From Trichosphaerium sp. ATCC 40318 (taxonomy: Eukaryota; Discosea; Flabellinia; Trichosidae): 64,000 bases of DNA. The position numbers and the translations under genes are program-made. Below the pieces are notes generated by a model. It was given only the letters and a program-made list of their open reading frames with translations, ran no database searches and was not told where the DNA came from. The first letter of the stretch is position 1. Every line of letters starts with the position of its first letter. Positions 20,986 to 32,692 of the stretch are shown here, piece after piece. Where the stretch lies: positions 434,001-498,000 of the forward strand of contig JALMLS010000143.1 of NCBI GenBank assembly GCA_038496445.1, in the 5' to 3' direction.

Positions 20986-22838
20986 ATGCAAAATATATCA
21001 GCGGACTCTTTAGCACAAAAAGGCAAAGAATTAAGCCAAACAGAAACAACAGTAACAAAACCTGATGGGAGCCAGCACACAGGTAATATAGCGCCCCGCA
21101 TAGGTTTTGCAAGGCGTTTTAACACTTTTACAGAGAAACGCGGTAAACAAACAGAAAAAGGAAGCGAAACCACGACTTGTACGCTGACGAGTACAGACGC
21201 CTCATAAAACGCTAAAATAAAACATAGATGTAAGAAAAGTAAAGAAAAAGGAGTGGGAAGACGAACCAGACGTGCTCAGTAAGAAACTTAAAAAACTGGA
21301 GGTACAAACAATCAAAAACAATAGCGTTCAGATTCGGAAAACGCTAAAAATACAACATCCTTTTGATCAAAATAATTATTCTCAAACACTCTTAGGCACT
21401 TGCTCATTCGGCTTCCAATATTGTTTTTTACACTGGCGCTGGTGTAAGCACTTCTGCAGGAGTACCGGACTTCAGGGTATGTTGTATTAGGGATTTAGAG
21501 AGACGCTAAAAGTAGCAATAGGGAGACAAGGGACTTAGAAAAAGAGGTCTTCTTGGTTTACGAGAAGAGGATTTAGATAGTACGTTTTAGATTCTGTTTT
21601 TCTGTCTTCTGGCTCACGTGTGTTAGCTACTATGCCAACAATATCTCACGTGATTATTCAACACTTCTTGGACAAGGGTATTGCTAAAGCTATTGTCACC
21701 TCAAACCACGACAACATGCATCGCAAAGCAGGTACACAGAACTTTCAGTAGCAGTCTTTGTTTTCGTTTATTTGGTTTTTTACATTGGTCTGTACTCACT
21801 TGTACTAAGGTGCACCTGATAACAAGCTAGCAGAACTCTTTGGAAATGCGTAAGTGAAGTTTGTTAAAGAGTTACTCATGCTGATACTTTCAGATACATC
21901 GAAAAATGTCTTAAATGTAAAAAAATGTTTCAACGTAAAGTGATTGTTCCTCATCTCGGAAGAACATGTGAGGAGTGCTCTGGTAGATTAGTAAAGACAG
22001 GTAACATTCCTTTTGGTATGTCACAAGTATTAACAAGTAATTATAGGAGTACGCTATGGGCAAGCAACGCCAGAGGAACCGCTTGAGCTAGCTTGTAAGT
22101 TCACAAAAAAAGCTGACTTGGCTATTGTTCTTGGAAGCTCTATGAGAGTACGTCACGTGATTTTTGTCTTTCCCTAAATGAGGGTACAATACTTACCTGT
22201 TTCTTTTGTAGACAGGACCTTTTTGTAACCTACCACCTAAAGCAAAGAAAATGGTTATTGTTAACTTACAACCTACACCTTATGATTCTAAAGCTACCAT
22301 TAAAATTAACGCTCCTTGTGATAAAGTTATGACATACCTCGCAAATACTTTTAAGATAAATCCAACAGAGTTCACATATGAACAAGAGTTCCAGCTCGAG
22401 TACAAAAAGTCTGATGATAACGTAGATTACACTGGTATGTATTTATTGTAGTATATAACTCAAGCTTTGATGGTTTGTTATTAACTATATTTTACAGTTA
22501 AGAGTACAAGGACAAATGAACCTGTCACATGTATAGATGATGTAACGATTGACGGTAGTTACATGCAGGTAAGCTCTATACTTTGGACTTTTCAGGTATT
22601 AATTTTGTTGACAGGAAACACAAAAAAATGATTTGGTGTTAACAAAACCAATGAAAGACTCAATCAACATTGTATTCAATTTTAAAGAGGTATGCCAATA
22701 CAATTAAAGGTTTTCTATAAATCATAAGTATTAATCTCTGTAGGACTATAACGTGGACCCTCTAAAAATGACATTATCTCTTGATAAAAAATCAGATGTT
22801 TTAAAACTCAAGATGACAAAGACTATACAACTGTAATA
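20986..22838 (+). CDS. SIRT6/7-type sirtuin with altered catalytic residues
   Basis: About nine exons encode a class IV sirtuin. After a polar N-terminal extension come LAHSASNIVFYTGAGVSTSA and GVPDFRGDKGLRKRGLL (NAD-binding GAG and DFRG motifs). Then HVIIQHFLDKGIAKAIVTSN, HDNMHRKAG, LAELFGNAYIEKC, the zinc site CLKC...CEEC, RYGQATPEEPLELACKFT, LAIVLGSSMRTGPFCNLP and VIVNLQPTPYDSKATIKI. SIRT6 and SIRT7 have QNxDGLH and ELHGN; here these are SNHDNMH and ELFGN, so the catalytic His is Phe and the preceding Gln is Ser, while the Asn and Asp remain. NAD-dependent deacylation is therefore probably lost. A C-terminal extension of about 80 residues ends MTKTIQL. It may act as a binding protein. Confidence 0.85.
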
Positions 22839-23191
22839 TAGACGCTCCAACAATTCAATTTATACACCAGAAAAATTGTAACTTTTATTGCACTACAAGT
22901 GCCCCATGTGTTAGCTTGGCTGCAAAATAAATAGGCCTAGCAAACAATTGTTTCAGTAATTTTTTTTTTTTTAAATAGTGGGTTGCAAACCAACACATGC
23001 CAGTAAGCTAACTACCTTGACAGCAAAGGAACTTGATAAACTTTAAAAAAAAAGACAAATTTTTTTTATTTTGCTTTTACCATACACGTGTGTCTTTAAT
23101 TCATTTTTTTTTCTTGTTTTGGGGGTTTTTGTTTAACATTCTTTTTTTTTCTTTTTTTTTTGAAAACAAGCGGTTTTTTTTTGGATTTGTT
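22839..23191. other. Convergent intergenic region with long T tracts
   Basis: The sirtuin and acyltransferase genes end towards each other here. From about 23040 to 23190 the plus strand is dominated by runs of T interrupted by short G or C islands. No gene is supported. Confidence 0.5.
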
Positions 23192-26100
23192 TTATATTTT
23201 AAAGTCTACCAAGTCCCATATTTTATGCCACAGTGTAGTTAACTTCTTCTCTGGAGGTGGATCATATGCTTTAAGCTTATGATCAACACCATTAGAGGTA
23301 GTACCAGATACTTTTGTCTTCAATGTTTGTTCAGGTGATGCTGCCTTGTATGAGTATTTTTTAGTCAATGCAACCTCTTCTGGTTCATCTGTTTGGTACT
23401 CTTCTGAAATAATACGATCCTTATAATCCATTCTACAAAAGATTATGAGTTACAGCTTACCAGACAACAAAAATTAAAAACAAACAAATGAATGGCGTAA
23501 AAAAGGTTTTTTTTTTCTTTGTTGAAAATCAAAAATGATTCATGTTCACGTACTCTTTGAACATTTTGGTCATTACTTCAAGTACCAAGTGTCTTAGATG
23601 AGAACGTGTTTCACGAAGCTCAGACATAATACGCCATGCGGTATTAAGAGTTAGAAGAGTGGACATTGTCTTTAGTACAAAGCTTCCTTCTTCAAAAGCA
23701 CGAACACTGTAAAAAAATAAGCGTCAGAGGGATAAAAACAACTAGGTCGTACCCAAAGTAAGATACGAAAGGCAAAGAGCAGAAGAAACCGACACCAACG
23801 AAGAAACCGTAGAAATACATAATAATGACAGTGTAAAGTGCGTAGAGCGAAGGTACAACAACCAATCCAATTACAAGCTAAGATGAAGTGTGAGTTGAGG
23901 TTGTTTAATTATTTGTAATAATAAAGAACCTTTTGAGATGCTAATACATCAAGACCCTTTATCTTTACTGTTGACTTGTTCAATGCTTCAATTTGCTACA
24001 AACAAAGAGTCAGAAAAGTTACGCAAAATAGTAGCCAACTGTGTTGGTTTGTGGCTAAAATTTTGATGGCACGTGTGTTCGATGGTACGGTTATAAAGAT
24101 ACTCAAAAAAGATATTCGAGTATATTTGGCCGTATTTCTCTCTTGTTAAGTTTAAACAAGCCACAAAATGATGACGTCATCATTGACGCTTGTTGAAGGA
24201 CAAAACAAAAGAAATGCCAACCATGTCGCGGGTTTTTTTACCTTTTTCTTTGAGAGGTAACGGACGATTAATCCAGCAGGTGCGTTGATTAGGATAGAAG
24301 GGAATGATAGTATAGCGGCTAATACAACCAAAATAAATCTTGTTACAGTCAACTTCATGAAAGTAAAAATGCCAATCTCTGGGTAAGCAACCTTAGAAAA
24401 AAAAGTTAGTAGAGCCAGAAAAAAAATCATTGTCTTGGACACCACGTGTTCAAGTGATAAAAACCACGCACGTGATGGTCTGTAAGTCCATATCTCTTTA
24501 GTTTACTGATGTAATCTCTAATTTCTTTGATAGGCTCTTGGAACTCTGGTTTATCGTTGAAACGCTTCCATCCCTCTGAAAGAAAAAAAGTTAAGAAAAA
24601 GTTGACAAAAAAAAACAAACTTTTCTCTTTAATGACTGTACCTGATAGACGTCTACGTAATGCCATAAATTCTTTTGGAGATAGTACGTAGTTTACAGGT
24701 TGGTATAGACGTCTTAGAATGTGTACGACTTCGAAAGATTCGAAGTCAGGCATGTTTACTGTTACCTATAAAAAAAAGTAAGAAAAAAAAATGTAACGGT
24801 CAATAAGTGATAGTTGTTTTTATGATACCACTGAGATTTTGAAAAATAGAACTGCGGTATGGGTGATGGTATTAAATATACGTACCTTTTCCAAGCCTTC
24901 CTTGATTGATGAAAGAAATTCATCGCCTGTAATAAAGTGTCAAATGTTGGTATCGAAAAGTTTAATTAATTTGAGCATCGTACCCGCTTTGTACTTATTC
25001 GCTGATACACCTGTTTTATATAGATCGAGTAGGTGTGGTGGTATGCTCAGTGGAGTACCAAACTCTACGACTACACGACCGCTTAAAGACATGTGAGAAG
25101 ACAACACATAAATTGTGAACAGATACCAAATCTTTAAAATTAACGCTTTTTGAATGCGTACCGAAATTTGTGGCCTTTAAAGTACGTTAATCCCACTGGC
25201 ACAATACGTACATTTGTATTGTAGTTAACAGCAGCATCCTAAACTTTCGATTAAAACAGGAATAACGGAGGAAAAAAACGAATCAAACAAAAAAGTTTCA
25301 CGTCAACTTTAAACCAAAAATAAAATTTCGCGAAATAGCGTACAAAAGCTATCCTAGATACACCGGCTTTGAAAGGAAGTAATTCTGGTCTATCATGGGA
25401 CCCACCCTCAGGGAATATACCGACACTAGAGACAAAAAAAAATAAGAAAAAAGAAGAAAAAAAGACGTTGTGAAAAAAACAAAAAATCAATCAATTTTCA
25501 TTTTTTGCGTTATAGCGTTTATCACGTGCCAGTGACCTTCTTTCAAACGATTACAAACTTCTTCAAAAGTTTTTGAGTGGTCAAGTTTAGGGTACACCTA
25601 CAAGTACAACGTGAGTTTCGTATGAACACGTCAACATGTGTTAAAAAACGAAAAAAAAACTTCAAACAAAAAGGATTGCTAACAGCACCTTAAACGCGAA
25701 ATTAGCCATTTCAGTATCCCAGGTACCCTTAATAACGATCTCTGTATCAGATAAGACCTATTGTAACATTAGCAAACAAGAAATAACGCCCAACCAACAA
25801 TTTCGAGCAAAAAAAAAAAACCCACAAAAACACCTCATACCTCTACCACACGTATTGGTTTGAATGATCCTTTGTAATTTTTATCGTTTTTCGGTTTTGT
25901 AGGACAGATTGCATCGCCAACGTTTACTTGCTTCAAAAACTGTGTGCCAGTACCTGTTACCTTTACTCCTGATACCTCAATAGTACCAACGCCCTTGACA
26001 AAAAGTGTAAACGTAAATAGAGTTGAGTTTTTTTCTTTTTAGTACAGCTTTTGCGACGTCTTTAGGCCTCGTTACTGGTATACTGTTTACTGCGCGAGCA

Positions 26101-26484
26101 AACCAACCCACAATAGCGCGTTTCATAGACCTGAAGGCGTAAACGTCAACTTTAGCTGTTAAACTCGTACGAAGCAGCAATCATGAATCCAGGCTTCCTT
26201 GGTGCCTTTGTAATGAGTAGAAGTGCATCCTTGGCTTTTGTTAGTATTTTTTGTACTGAAGGTAGCCAAGTCCTCTATTCCGTACCACGAACTGATTTTG
26301 ATGGTTTCCTAGCGTCCAAAGGGTAAGAAAAACGAGAAATAGTTTACTTGAACGTGCCGACAAATATCAAAGGCCCATCAGTAGGCACTTCAGAAGCGCC
26401 TACAATCTCTATACTACGAAAGAAGATGTGCAACAACATATCCAGGAAGCCATAGACCATCTGAACAAGTATCCCGTCCAACAT
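23192..26484 (-). CDS. Glycerol-3-phosphate/DHAP acyltransferase, SCT1/GPT2-like
   Basis: Some fifteen exons. ATG 26484 starts MLDGILVQMVYGFLDMLLHI, then FFRSIEIVGASEVPTDGPLI and VGNHQNQFVDALLLI, which carries the acyltransferase NHxxxxD motif. Next are APRKPGFMIAASSMKRAIVG, NSIPVTRPKDVAKA, EGHCVGIFPEGGSHDRPELL and PFKAGVSRIAF, TNVRIVPVGLTYFKGHKF, GRVVVEFGTPLSIP, VTVNMPDFESFEVVHILRRL and, near the C-terminus, three or four membrane helices and an acidic cytosolic tail. This is the order of yeast Sct1/Gpt2, ER enzymes that make lysophosphatidate. Two introns have GC donors: first intron base at 26357 (GTCG|gcacgtt) and 25529 (ACTG|gcacgtga). The gene is divergent from the TLS1 gene, 214 bases away. 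Confidence 0.87.
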
Positions 26485-26698
26485 TATTGCGTGTGACGTT
26501 CAAGGTGCAATGACCGTTCCCGTATTCTAAAATAACTTACAGAACTTGGTCTTTGACTTTTTTCGTACCACCTGTACTGTTTTTTTTGGTTTTATTTGCA
26601 GCTCTCGCATGCTCCTATAGCGCTAAAACCCCTACATTTTTGATAGAAACCATTTAGCAATAATACCGCCAACGGCATTTTCAATTTGGTAAAACAAT

Positions 26699-27428
26699 AT
26701 GAGTGAAGGTGCGGCACCAAAGACGCTATTTAAGAAACGAAAGCCTAAAAAGCGGAAGCTTCGAGAAAGAAGGCAAACAGATGGAGACGACGATGAGCCT
26801 CAAGATATACAGTATGTTACTCAAACGCCTACCAGCATTCTCTTTGCTATTTTTTGCAAACTATCGAAGTCTCCGTGTCATTTCGCTCAAAAAAGCGTGT
26901 GCTAATCCCCACCGCGTAGAGCGCTCGTAGAAGAAACAAAATTAGTCCAACAAGTGAGACAACGTGCAAAGGTACACCACACTTTCCCAAATCACATAAA
27001 AACGCATAAAATCATCAAAACTACGCTCAATAACTCAATGGCACTAATAAAAAAAAATAAAACAGGGTACTAACTTCAACGAAACTCAAAAAACGGATGA
27101 AGAACAGATAAATAATAAACCACTCCATCAATTTACATCTTTACTTCCAGGCGCAAATATGCCTGCAGCACTGGAATCAAAAATGTACGTACTAGCTAGC
27201 TGCAATAACATTGTTGCTGTGAGTTGTAGTAGCGAGAATGTAGAATGCTGACACGTGTTTGATAGGAATGAGTATATCGAAACTGAAATACAAAAAAAGA
27301 GAAGAAAAACAGAAGACGGGTATGTAGAAGTGGGTGATGCAAAAGTAGAAGATAGTACTGTAGATAATAATAATGATGAACAAAATGTGACTGGTGATGG
27401 GGTACAGGAAAAAGAAAAAAGCTCGTAA
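26699..27428 (+). CDS. C9orf78: Spliceosome-associated TLS1/C9orf78 (HCA59) homologue
   Basis: Four exons give a protein of about 160 residues. The N-terminus MSEGAAPKTLFKKRKPKKRK is the basic FRKR-type start of the family, and is followed by acidic DGDDDEPQD. The HCA59 core then reads ALVEETKLVQQVRQRAKGTN, FTSLLPGANMPAALESKM and NEYIETEIQKKRRK, matching the conserved EETK...R.RxxG and M..YIE.E motifs. The tail is acidic and Lys-rich. Human C9orf78 and fission yeast Tls1 associate with the Brr2 helicase of the spliceosome and influence splice-site choice. The protein is shorter than the human one (about 290). The intron at about 27185-27270 contains ACACGTGT. Confidence 0.82.
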
Positions 27429-27729
27429 CTTGAGAACTAAAATTGTAAAGAACATTGTAAAAAAAAAAAGAAAAAAGTGTTTGCACGAAACGAGTTCTCA
27501 ATTTCATGTACTGACAAGAAGCTCTGCTTTCTTATGCTCAAAGTTCTGTTAAGATACTTTCTTTTCTTAAAAAGCAAATTGTCGTATCTAATAGTGCATC
27601 TTTTTTTTTGTCGATTTTAACAACAACCTTTTGCAACAACACTATGATGGCTTACTTGGAATTGCAAAACCAGTGCTTGTATTTTTAAAAGGCAATCTGT
27701 TGCTTAAATCTCTAAATATTTGATTTACA

Positions 27730-28230
27730 ATCAAGTGGTGCCAGAGAAACACTCTTGATAGCATCTGATCGGCTTATTTTCAACTTGGAAACAATGAACA
27801 CTGGTTGTAAGTATAGAACGCCTGTGATGGCATACTACAAAGCAATAATCAAATGGTGTCAGAGTAGTAACACTCCTGAAATCCAATTGCATCCAAGTCT
27901 TTGAGGTGCCAACATCCAATAAGCTCAACTGACTTGAGAGATTTTAAGTACTTCATCAATATCATTACAAGTCAAAGATGTTCACTTGCGGCATGAGAAA
28001 TTTAAGCTTGTTCATCTTTATATCTCCAAGGGCAGCTCTGAAATCAATCTTATATTCGTATTGCGTGACAACTTCAAGATGTCCAAAGATATAGCATGCC
28101 TGGCGCAGAATTCTCTTTCACTGTCGGAGAACATTGTTCGCACTTCTCCACAAAAAGGACTATAGCAAGTTTCACCAATATTATGGTAACAGTAATCTTA
28201 CCACAGACATTGTTGTTCTCATTCATAAGC
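27730..28230 (-). pseudogene. Decayed BTB/LRR gene fragment
   Basis: On the minus strand, in order, are a BTB remnant (TMFSDSEREF, followed by ISLDILK), the string VTQYEYKIDF, the segment MNKLKFLMPQVNIF, and an LRR-like segment YLKSLKSVELIGCWHLKDLD. Frameshifts and stops separate them. Bases 28041-28069 are nearly identical to 62696-62724 of the LRR-BTB gene (core GTCACGCAATACGAATATAA), and 28072-28143 resembles 62142-62228. The BTB remnant is joined directly to the VTQYEYK string, whereas these are separate exons in the intact gene, so the copy also carries a deletion. Two related 30-base segments (near 27732 and 27849) suggest leftover LRR units. The flanks from 27429 and to 28628 hold nothing recognisable. 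Confidence 0.6.
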
Positions 28231-28628
28231 CAGTTTGCAACTTACAATTACGTAAAATCGAAACGGAGATTTTCTGAAAATTACTTGTTGCCTATTTGGA
28301 ACTGGCTTGAAAATCGTATGTATTGTTTTCAACACGTACCCTCATAGTACTAAAACATCCGTGCATATAAATTCTAACGAACACTACCGTACTAACCGAG
28401 CTTTCTATTCAGGAATAAACCGGTTCGGAATTTCAACCGTTTTTACCCTTTGACCGTTCTATGAGTTAGCTCTCTACCTGATAACACTAACAAATGATTT
28501 AGGCTAAAGTGAGATTAGGATGTGACAAAAGAATGGAAGATCATTGAGAATAGTTCCGTAGATATCAAATGTCAACTTACTTCTCGAAGTTGTAAAATGT
28601 CAAAGTGAGTCTTTTTTCTGAGTTGCAA

Positions 28629-29225
28629 ATGGCCAATAATAACGTTAACGCATACTATATTGATAGACTTACAAGACTGCAAGAGCTATGTGACAGGTAT
28701 AGAACCGCTTATGAACAAGAAAGAGAGGACAAAAATGCACAAATAGAACAACTTCAAATCTTCCATAGACAGTATGAAGAGCGCACTGAGAGCGAAAAAG
28801 GACAAATGCAGGAACAAATTAATATCTTGACTGTAAGTTTAACCGTTTCTTTGTTTTGTCAAAAAAATAGCATTATTTCAATTGCTCACACAATGGTTAA
28901 AGGCTCGCCTACGCGAAAGACAACCAGTAGCACCTGTTCAGCGATACCGACATGACCAACAAGTAGAACCAGCATATAACCATCCGAGGAGACATAGTTT
29001 TACCACTGGACATGTACACGTCCATTCAACGCCTGAGCTGAATAGGTAAGGTGTTCTTGTAAGGTTAAATCTCACGATGAATTCTATTAGTGAGAAACAG
29101 TTTGATCCTCTTGATTATGACCCTAGAACCAGCCAGCAACAGCTGTATGATTGGGTGCGTCATATAGACATTAATACAAAACAATTGTTCGCCATATTAA
29201 TTTGTGATAGCAACAAATGCCTTGA
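28629..29225 (+). CDS. Coiled-coil protein, unknown
   Basis: Four short exons. Exon 1 (ATG 28629) reads MANNNVNAYYIDRLTRLQEL and continues as a charged heptad-like helix through QIEQLQIFHRQYEERTESEK, a coiled coil of about 60 residues. Exon 2 is His/Arg/Pro-rich (RERQPVAPVQRYRHD, SFTTGHVHVHSTPEL). Exon 3 reads EKQFDPLDYDPRTSQQQLYD and a tiny exon adds QQMP before TGA at 29223-29225. The final splice is plausible but not certain. Length is about 150 residues. No family recognised; probably a structural or adaptor protein. Confidence 0.55.
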
Positions 29226-29599
29226 CGCCATCTCGTAATAATTGTACCACCGAGAGCTTGTAAAACAGTGAATTCTTAATGTTATTGTAGCATTTTTAGC
29301 TTGTTTTTGAGTAGTCCCGCTGTAGGAGCAGCTGTTGCCTATAATATCAAGTGATAGCTCGTTCTATGGCGTTTTAGCTGTAAAGACCTCCCAAGTTACA
29401 ACTTTTTCGTGTAGTGTATTAAATCGCGTAATTATGTGTTTTCAGACAACACAGAAGGTTTGAGGACAAAACCTGAGGCTTGCTAAACAACTTTCGCGAG
29501 AAGTGATAGTAAATGAAAGTAAAACTTTTTTTTCAAACTCATGACATTTCATTTATTGTTTGTCTTGAAATACGATTTTATAAGCTTCAAGGGTTTATA
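29226..29599. other. Convergent intergenic region
   Basis: Lies between the 3' ends of the coiled-coil gene and the phosphatase gene. It shows no conserved RNA or protein motif that I can recognise. Confidence 0.35.
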
Positions 29600-31605
29600 T
29601 TAGCTTTGTTTTTGCTTCTTGGATGTGCAAAAACAACAAGCACAACAGCAATATAGCGTATACATGCTTAAAATGAATATTAAAAAAGTTACTGCGTAAA
29701 CAATATAACCCCATTTATACTTTGGCCACTTTGCCCAATCAGGTCCCTCTGTGCACTCCTCTGTAGAAGGTTCAAATGAACCTTCTTTCATATTTGCAAA
29801 AGGTAGCACATGTTCAATGACAACCTTACAAAGAGTTCAGTAACAGCAGAAGCGGTTGGTGTAAATAAAAGCGAAATTTACCTTTTTCTTGTCACGGATT
29901 TGAACTATCACATTCTTTGCTTCCCAGTCTATTTCAATGACACCAAAATTTAATCCAGTGTACACATCAAGTTGTGTAACAGATTTCATCGGATTTTTTA
30001 ACAGCCACTCACAAAGATCTAAAAAAGGATAAAAATAAAAACCTGTCACGTGACTAAAAAAAAATATCTAGGTTAAGTTTTTTCGTACTTCCTGGGAGTT
30101 GAGTGCCACAGGTATGAGTGATACCGGATGAAGTGACTTCAAAAAGGGGATATGCAAGTTCTTTGTTGTAGATTGAGAATGTTTCACCTGTCAAAGCATT
30201 TAACAAACACAAAGCAATTTTTGTGTACCATGATGAACGTCACCAGATAGAATTATGGCACCTGGTACTTTAGTATCACCTATAAGTTTGAAGAGTCGCT
30301 TTCTAGCATTTGGAAAACATGACCTAGGCCAATAAGACAAAAAACGAAAATGACGAAAGTGTCAAAATGTCATGTACCATTTTTCAATGAATGCAATGTC
30401 ATTGGGTATAACTTGTGTACCAGATCCAATCAAATGAATTTGAGCCGTGGAGTTTGTTAATTGGTCCTCTAATGACATAAGAAGGAAATAAATTGCGTCA
30501 ACACAGAAATGACCGAAGTAGAAAAAAAAGTTTGACAATTGAACACATAGTAATAACTAACCTAACCAAGCCCATTGGGCTTCACCCAGGATATTACCAT
30601 CTCCAGTGTAACCTTCTCTAAAATATCGAGTATCAAGTAGTATTATCTTGACTTGATTTGGAGGTTCTCCATACGACTGAGGTTTGAGTGAGTTGAAAGA
30701 AAGAGAAAAATAGTATCAAAAATCTGCTTATTATCTTCAACGTACGTAGCTCCCATAAAGGCCTGTTCATATTACTTAATTAGATACACACGTCATGGAG
30801 GGAAAGGGTACCTTCTCTTGAGCGTCTAACGCTGGTTTCTGGCTCATCAACAAAATCCATAAAAATTTCTTTAACTTCGTTTTTGTATTTGTAAGTGTAA
30901 TCGCCGTCATTCCTTCAAACTGTCACAGATTGTAACGCCAATAATTGATTACGTACATGCCATAGTCATGATCATCCTAATAGAGGTAAGGAGATGACGA
31001 CAAGCCAACAAAAAGCAAAAAACATACCCAAACGCCAATTATTTTTGAAATGCCTCTCAATTTAGTGTACGCAGGCTTGTTCTTTTGTTCATTGTAAATG
31101 TCTTTCATCTCATCAATAGTAGAACTCTCCCAGTAAGTTCTGGATTGTAGAAAGTCAATTAGAACGTCAAAGCACAAGTCTAAGCGTAAAACGTACGGAT
31201 ATGTCATTTTGTCAGCGTAGACAACGTCACCAAGCCAGACTACACAAAACGCGTAAGCAAGTATCAGATATACCGTATTTAGTATATATTCATGCTTTAG
31301 AGCGGGTTTTAGATTGTCCGCAAGAAAAGGGTACATAACGCATATAAACGCTTTCCTGTGTTAGCATACGCGTGCTTACGTACCCCAAAGGTCAGGTTTG
31401 TAGTCTACGATGTCATCCCACATGTCTTGAGGCAATTTGCGTCTATTGCAGCTTCCAAACGCGATTTTAGATACTCCATCGCTAATTACTTCATCTGCTG
31501 GAACCTGGCACTCAGTAAGCGCTAAAACTCATAGTAAATACGTACACAGTATACTACTTGTATTAACACAATAAGTGTCGCTACTAGGCGACCAAGCACA
31601 GTCAT
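29600..31605 (-). CDS. PhoD-type metallophosphatase with C-terminal membrane anchor
   Basis: Signal peptide MTVLGRLVATLIVLIQVVYC from ATG 31605, then SKIAFGSCNRRKLPQDMWDD and KPDLWVWLGDVVYAD (metal-binding GSCN and GD), TIDEMKDIYNEQKNKPAYTK, the diagnostic WDDHDYGM split by an intron, VKIILLDTRYFREG, LGEAQWAWLEDQL, QVIPNDIAFIEKW and GAIILSGDVHHG. These are the ordered motifs of the PhoD/alkaline phosphatase D family (Fe/Ca-dependent phosphodi- or monoesterase). After an ITHTCG segment, the C-terminus has one membrane helix (YIVYAVTFLIFILSMYTLYC) followed by Cys residues and a Lys-rich tail, so the enzyme is probably displayed on the outer face of the membrane. About ten introns. Confidence 0.85.
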
Positions 31606-31767
31606 TCACCTAGTTGCAACCTTCAATGAAGACAAAGTGAGTAAGTGAGCAACTTAGTTTGCGCCAGTCATTGTGACTTCAATGAAAACAATTTACGTTA
31701 AACTTGTTATCCAGTGTAGTATGTACACAAAAACTTGATTGCTCAAGTGTATTTTAACCTCGCAATC

Positions 31768-32560
31768 TTAGTGTAAGTGTAAAATACCATAAAAGGAAGA
31801 CAGTTTGAATATAAAAAACGGAAATAGACAAAAATGGTCAGTTTGCCTCTCAGGATTTGTTGCATTTGCGAGTCTGTCAATCAATACCTGTTTGTTTCCT
31901 TGCTTGTTAAGGTTCAATGTACTATAATGTCTTGCAGAGAATGATTTTTTCTTGTTTTCTACCATTTCCGGGGTCAGGTGAGCACGGCCTGAAAACACTT
32001 TTGTGTAAAAATCGTGACAAATTACTACACCATTCTTTGGCCTTACTTTTTCTCTTCCCTGTCTTATTGTCCCAATCAAGGCATTCATAGTGGTACCATA
32101 TATCACAGTAATCTCATCGTATCATCGCTTTGTCTGTTACTTCTTTTCTACTGTCGGCAATCTTCAAAACAATGAAATTTTGGTTTTTTATCTCTTTTCT
32201 GTGATGTTCACTTAACGAAGCTTTCTACCTTTTCTTCTGATAACGCTTTTACTTTCTCGGATAGGAGCTCACACACCTCCTGTGCTAATACTATATTGTT
32301 GCCTATACCATGTCTGTTGCACTTCCGTGACAAAAAACTTAAGTCACGAGATAGTCCACAGTTTTTTTTCAAAATCAGACAAACACGTGGAGTTGGAATC
32401 TGTTTTGGATCACCAGTATTTTAGCCACTATCCAAGTAACCACTCAACAATCTTACCCTAGATATTTTTCTTACGCATGAAAGATGCCACCTTAACCTTA
32501 GAGTTAGTTTTCTTTGGTTTATTGCGATACTCGCACAACAGGTTAAAAATGCGCACGTGA
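31768..32560 (-). CDS. Possible PHD-like/SAP-like protein or gene remnant
   Basis: The minus strand offers exons reading NLLCEYRNKPKKTNSKVKV, then SRKCNRHGIGNNIVLAQEVC, then YCDIWYHYECLDWDNKTGK with a following EWC, then AHLTPEMVENKKKSF and NLNKQGNKQVLIDRLANATN. The Cys/His/Trp spacing resembles the second half of a PHD zinc finger, and the last segment resembles a SAP DNA-binding motif. Splice joins with consistent phase exist for several of these, but I cannot find the first zinc ligands or a convincing start codon, and an in-frame stop falls in the most upstream segment. It may be a real gene with an unresolved 5' part or a decaying one. Confidence 0.3.
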
Positions 32561-32692
32561 TGAGTTTTTGAAGATTGTTAGGAAGTTTTGACAGGGTTTT
32601 ACCATAATTTTCAACTACCGGAAAGAGCTAACATCGGAAAGCAATTACAGTACAACTAAACAGTAGCCTGTAAAGCTTGGCAACGAAGTATT

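Noticed and set aside
23033-23242. Open frame rich in Phe over the T tracts
   Set aside because: Low-complexity poly-T gives a false frame; it lies in the 3' region between two convergent genes.
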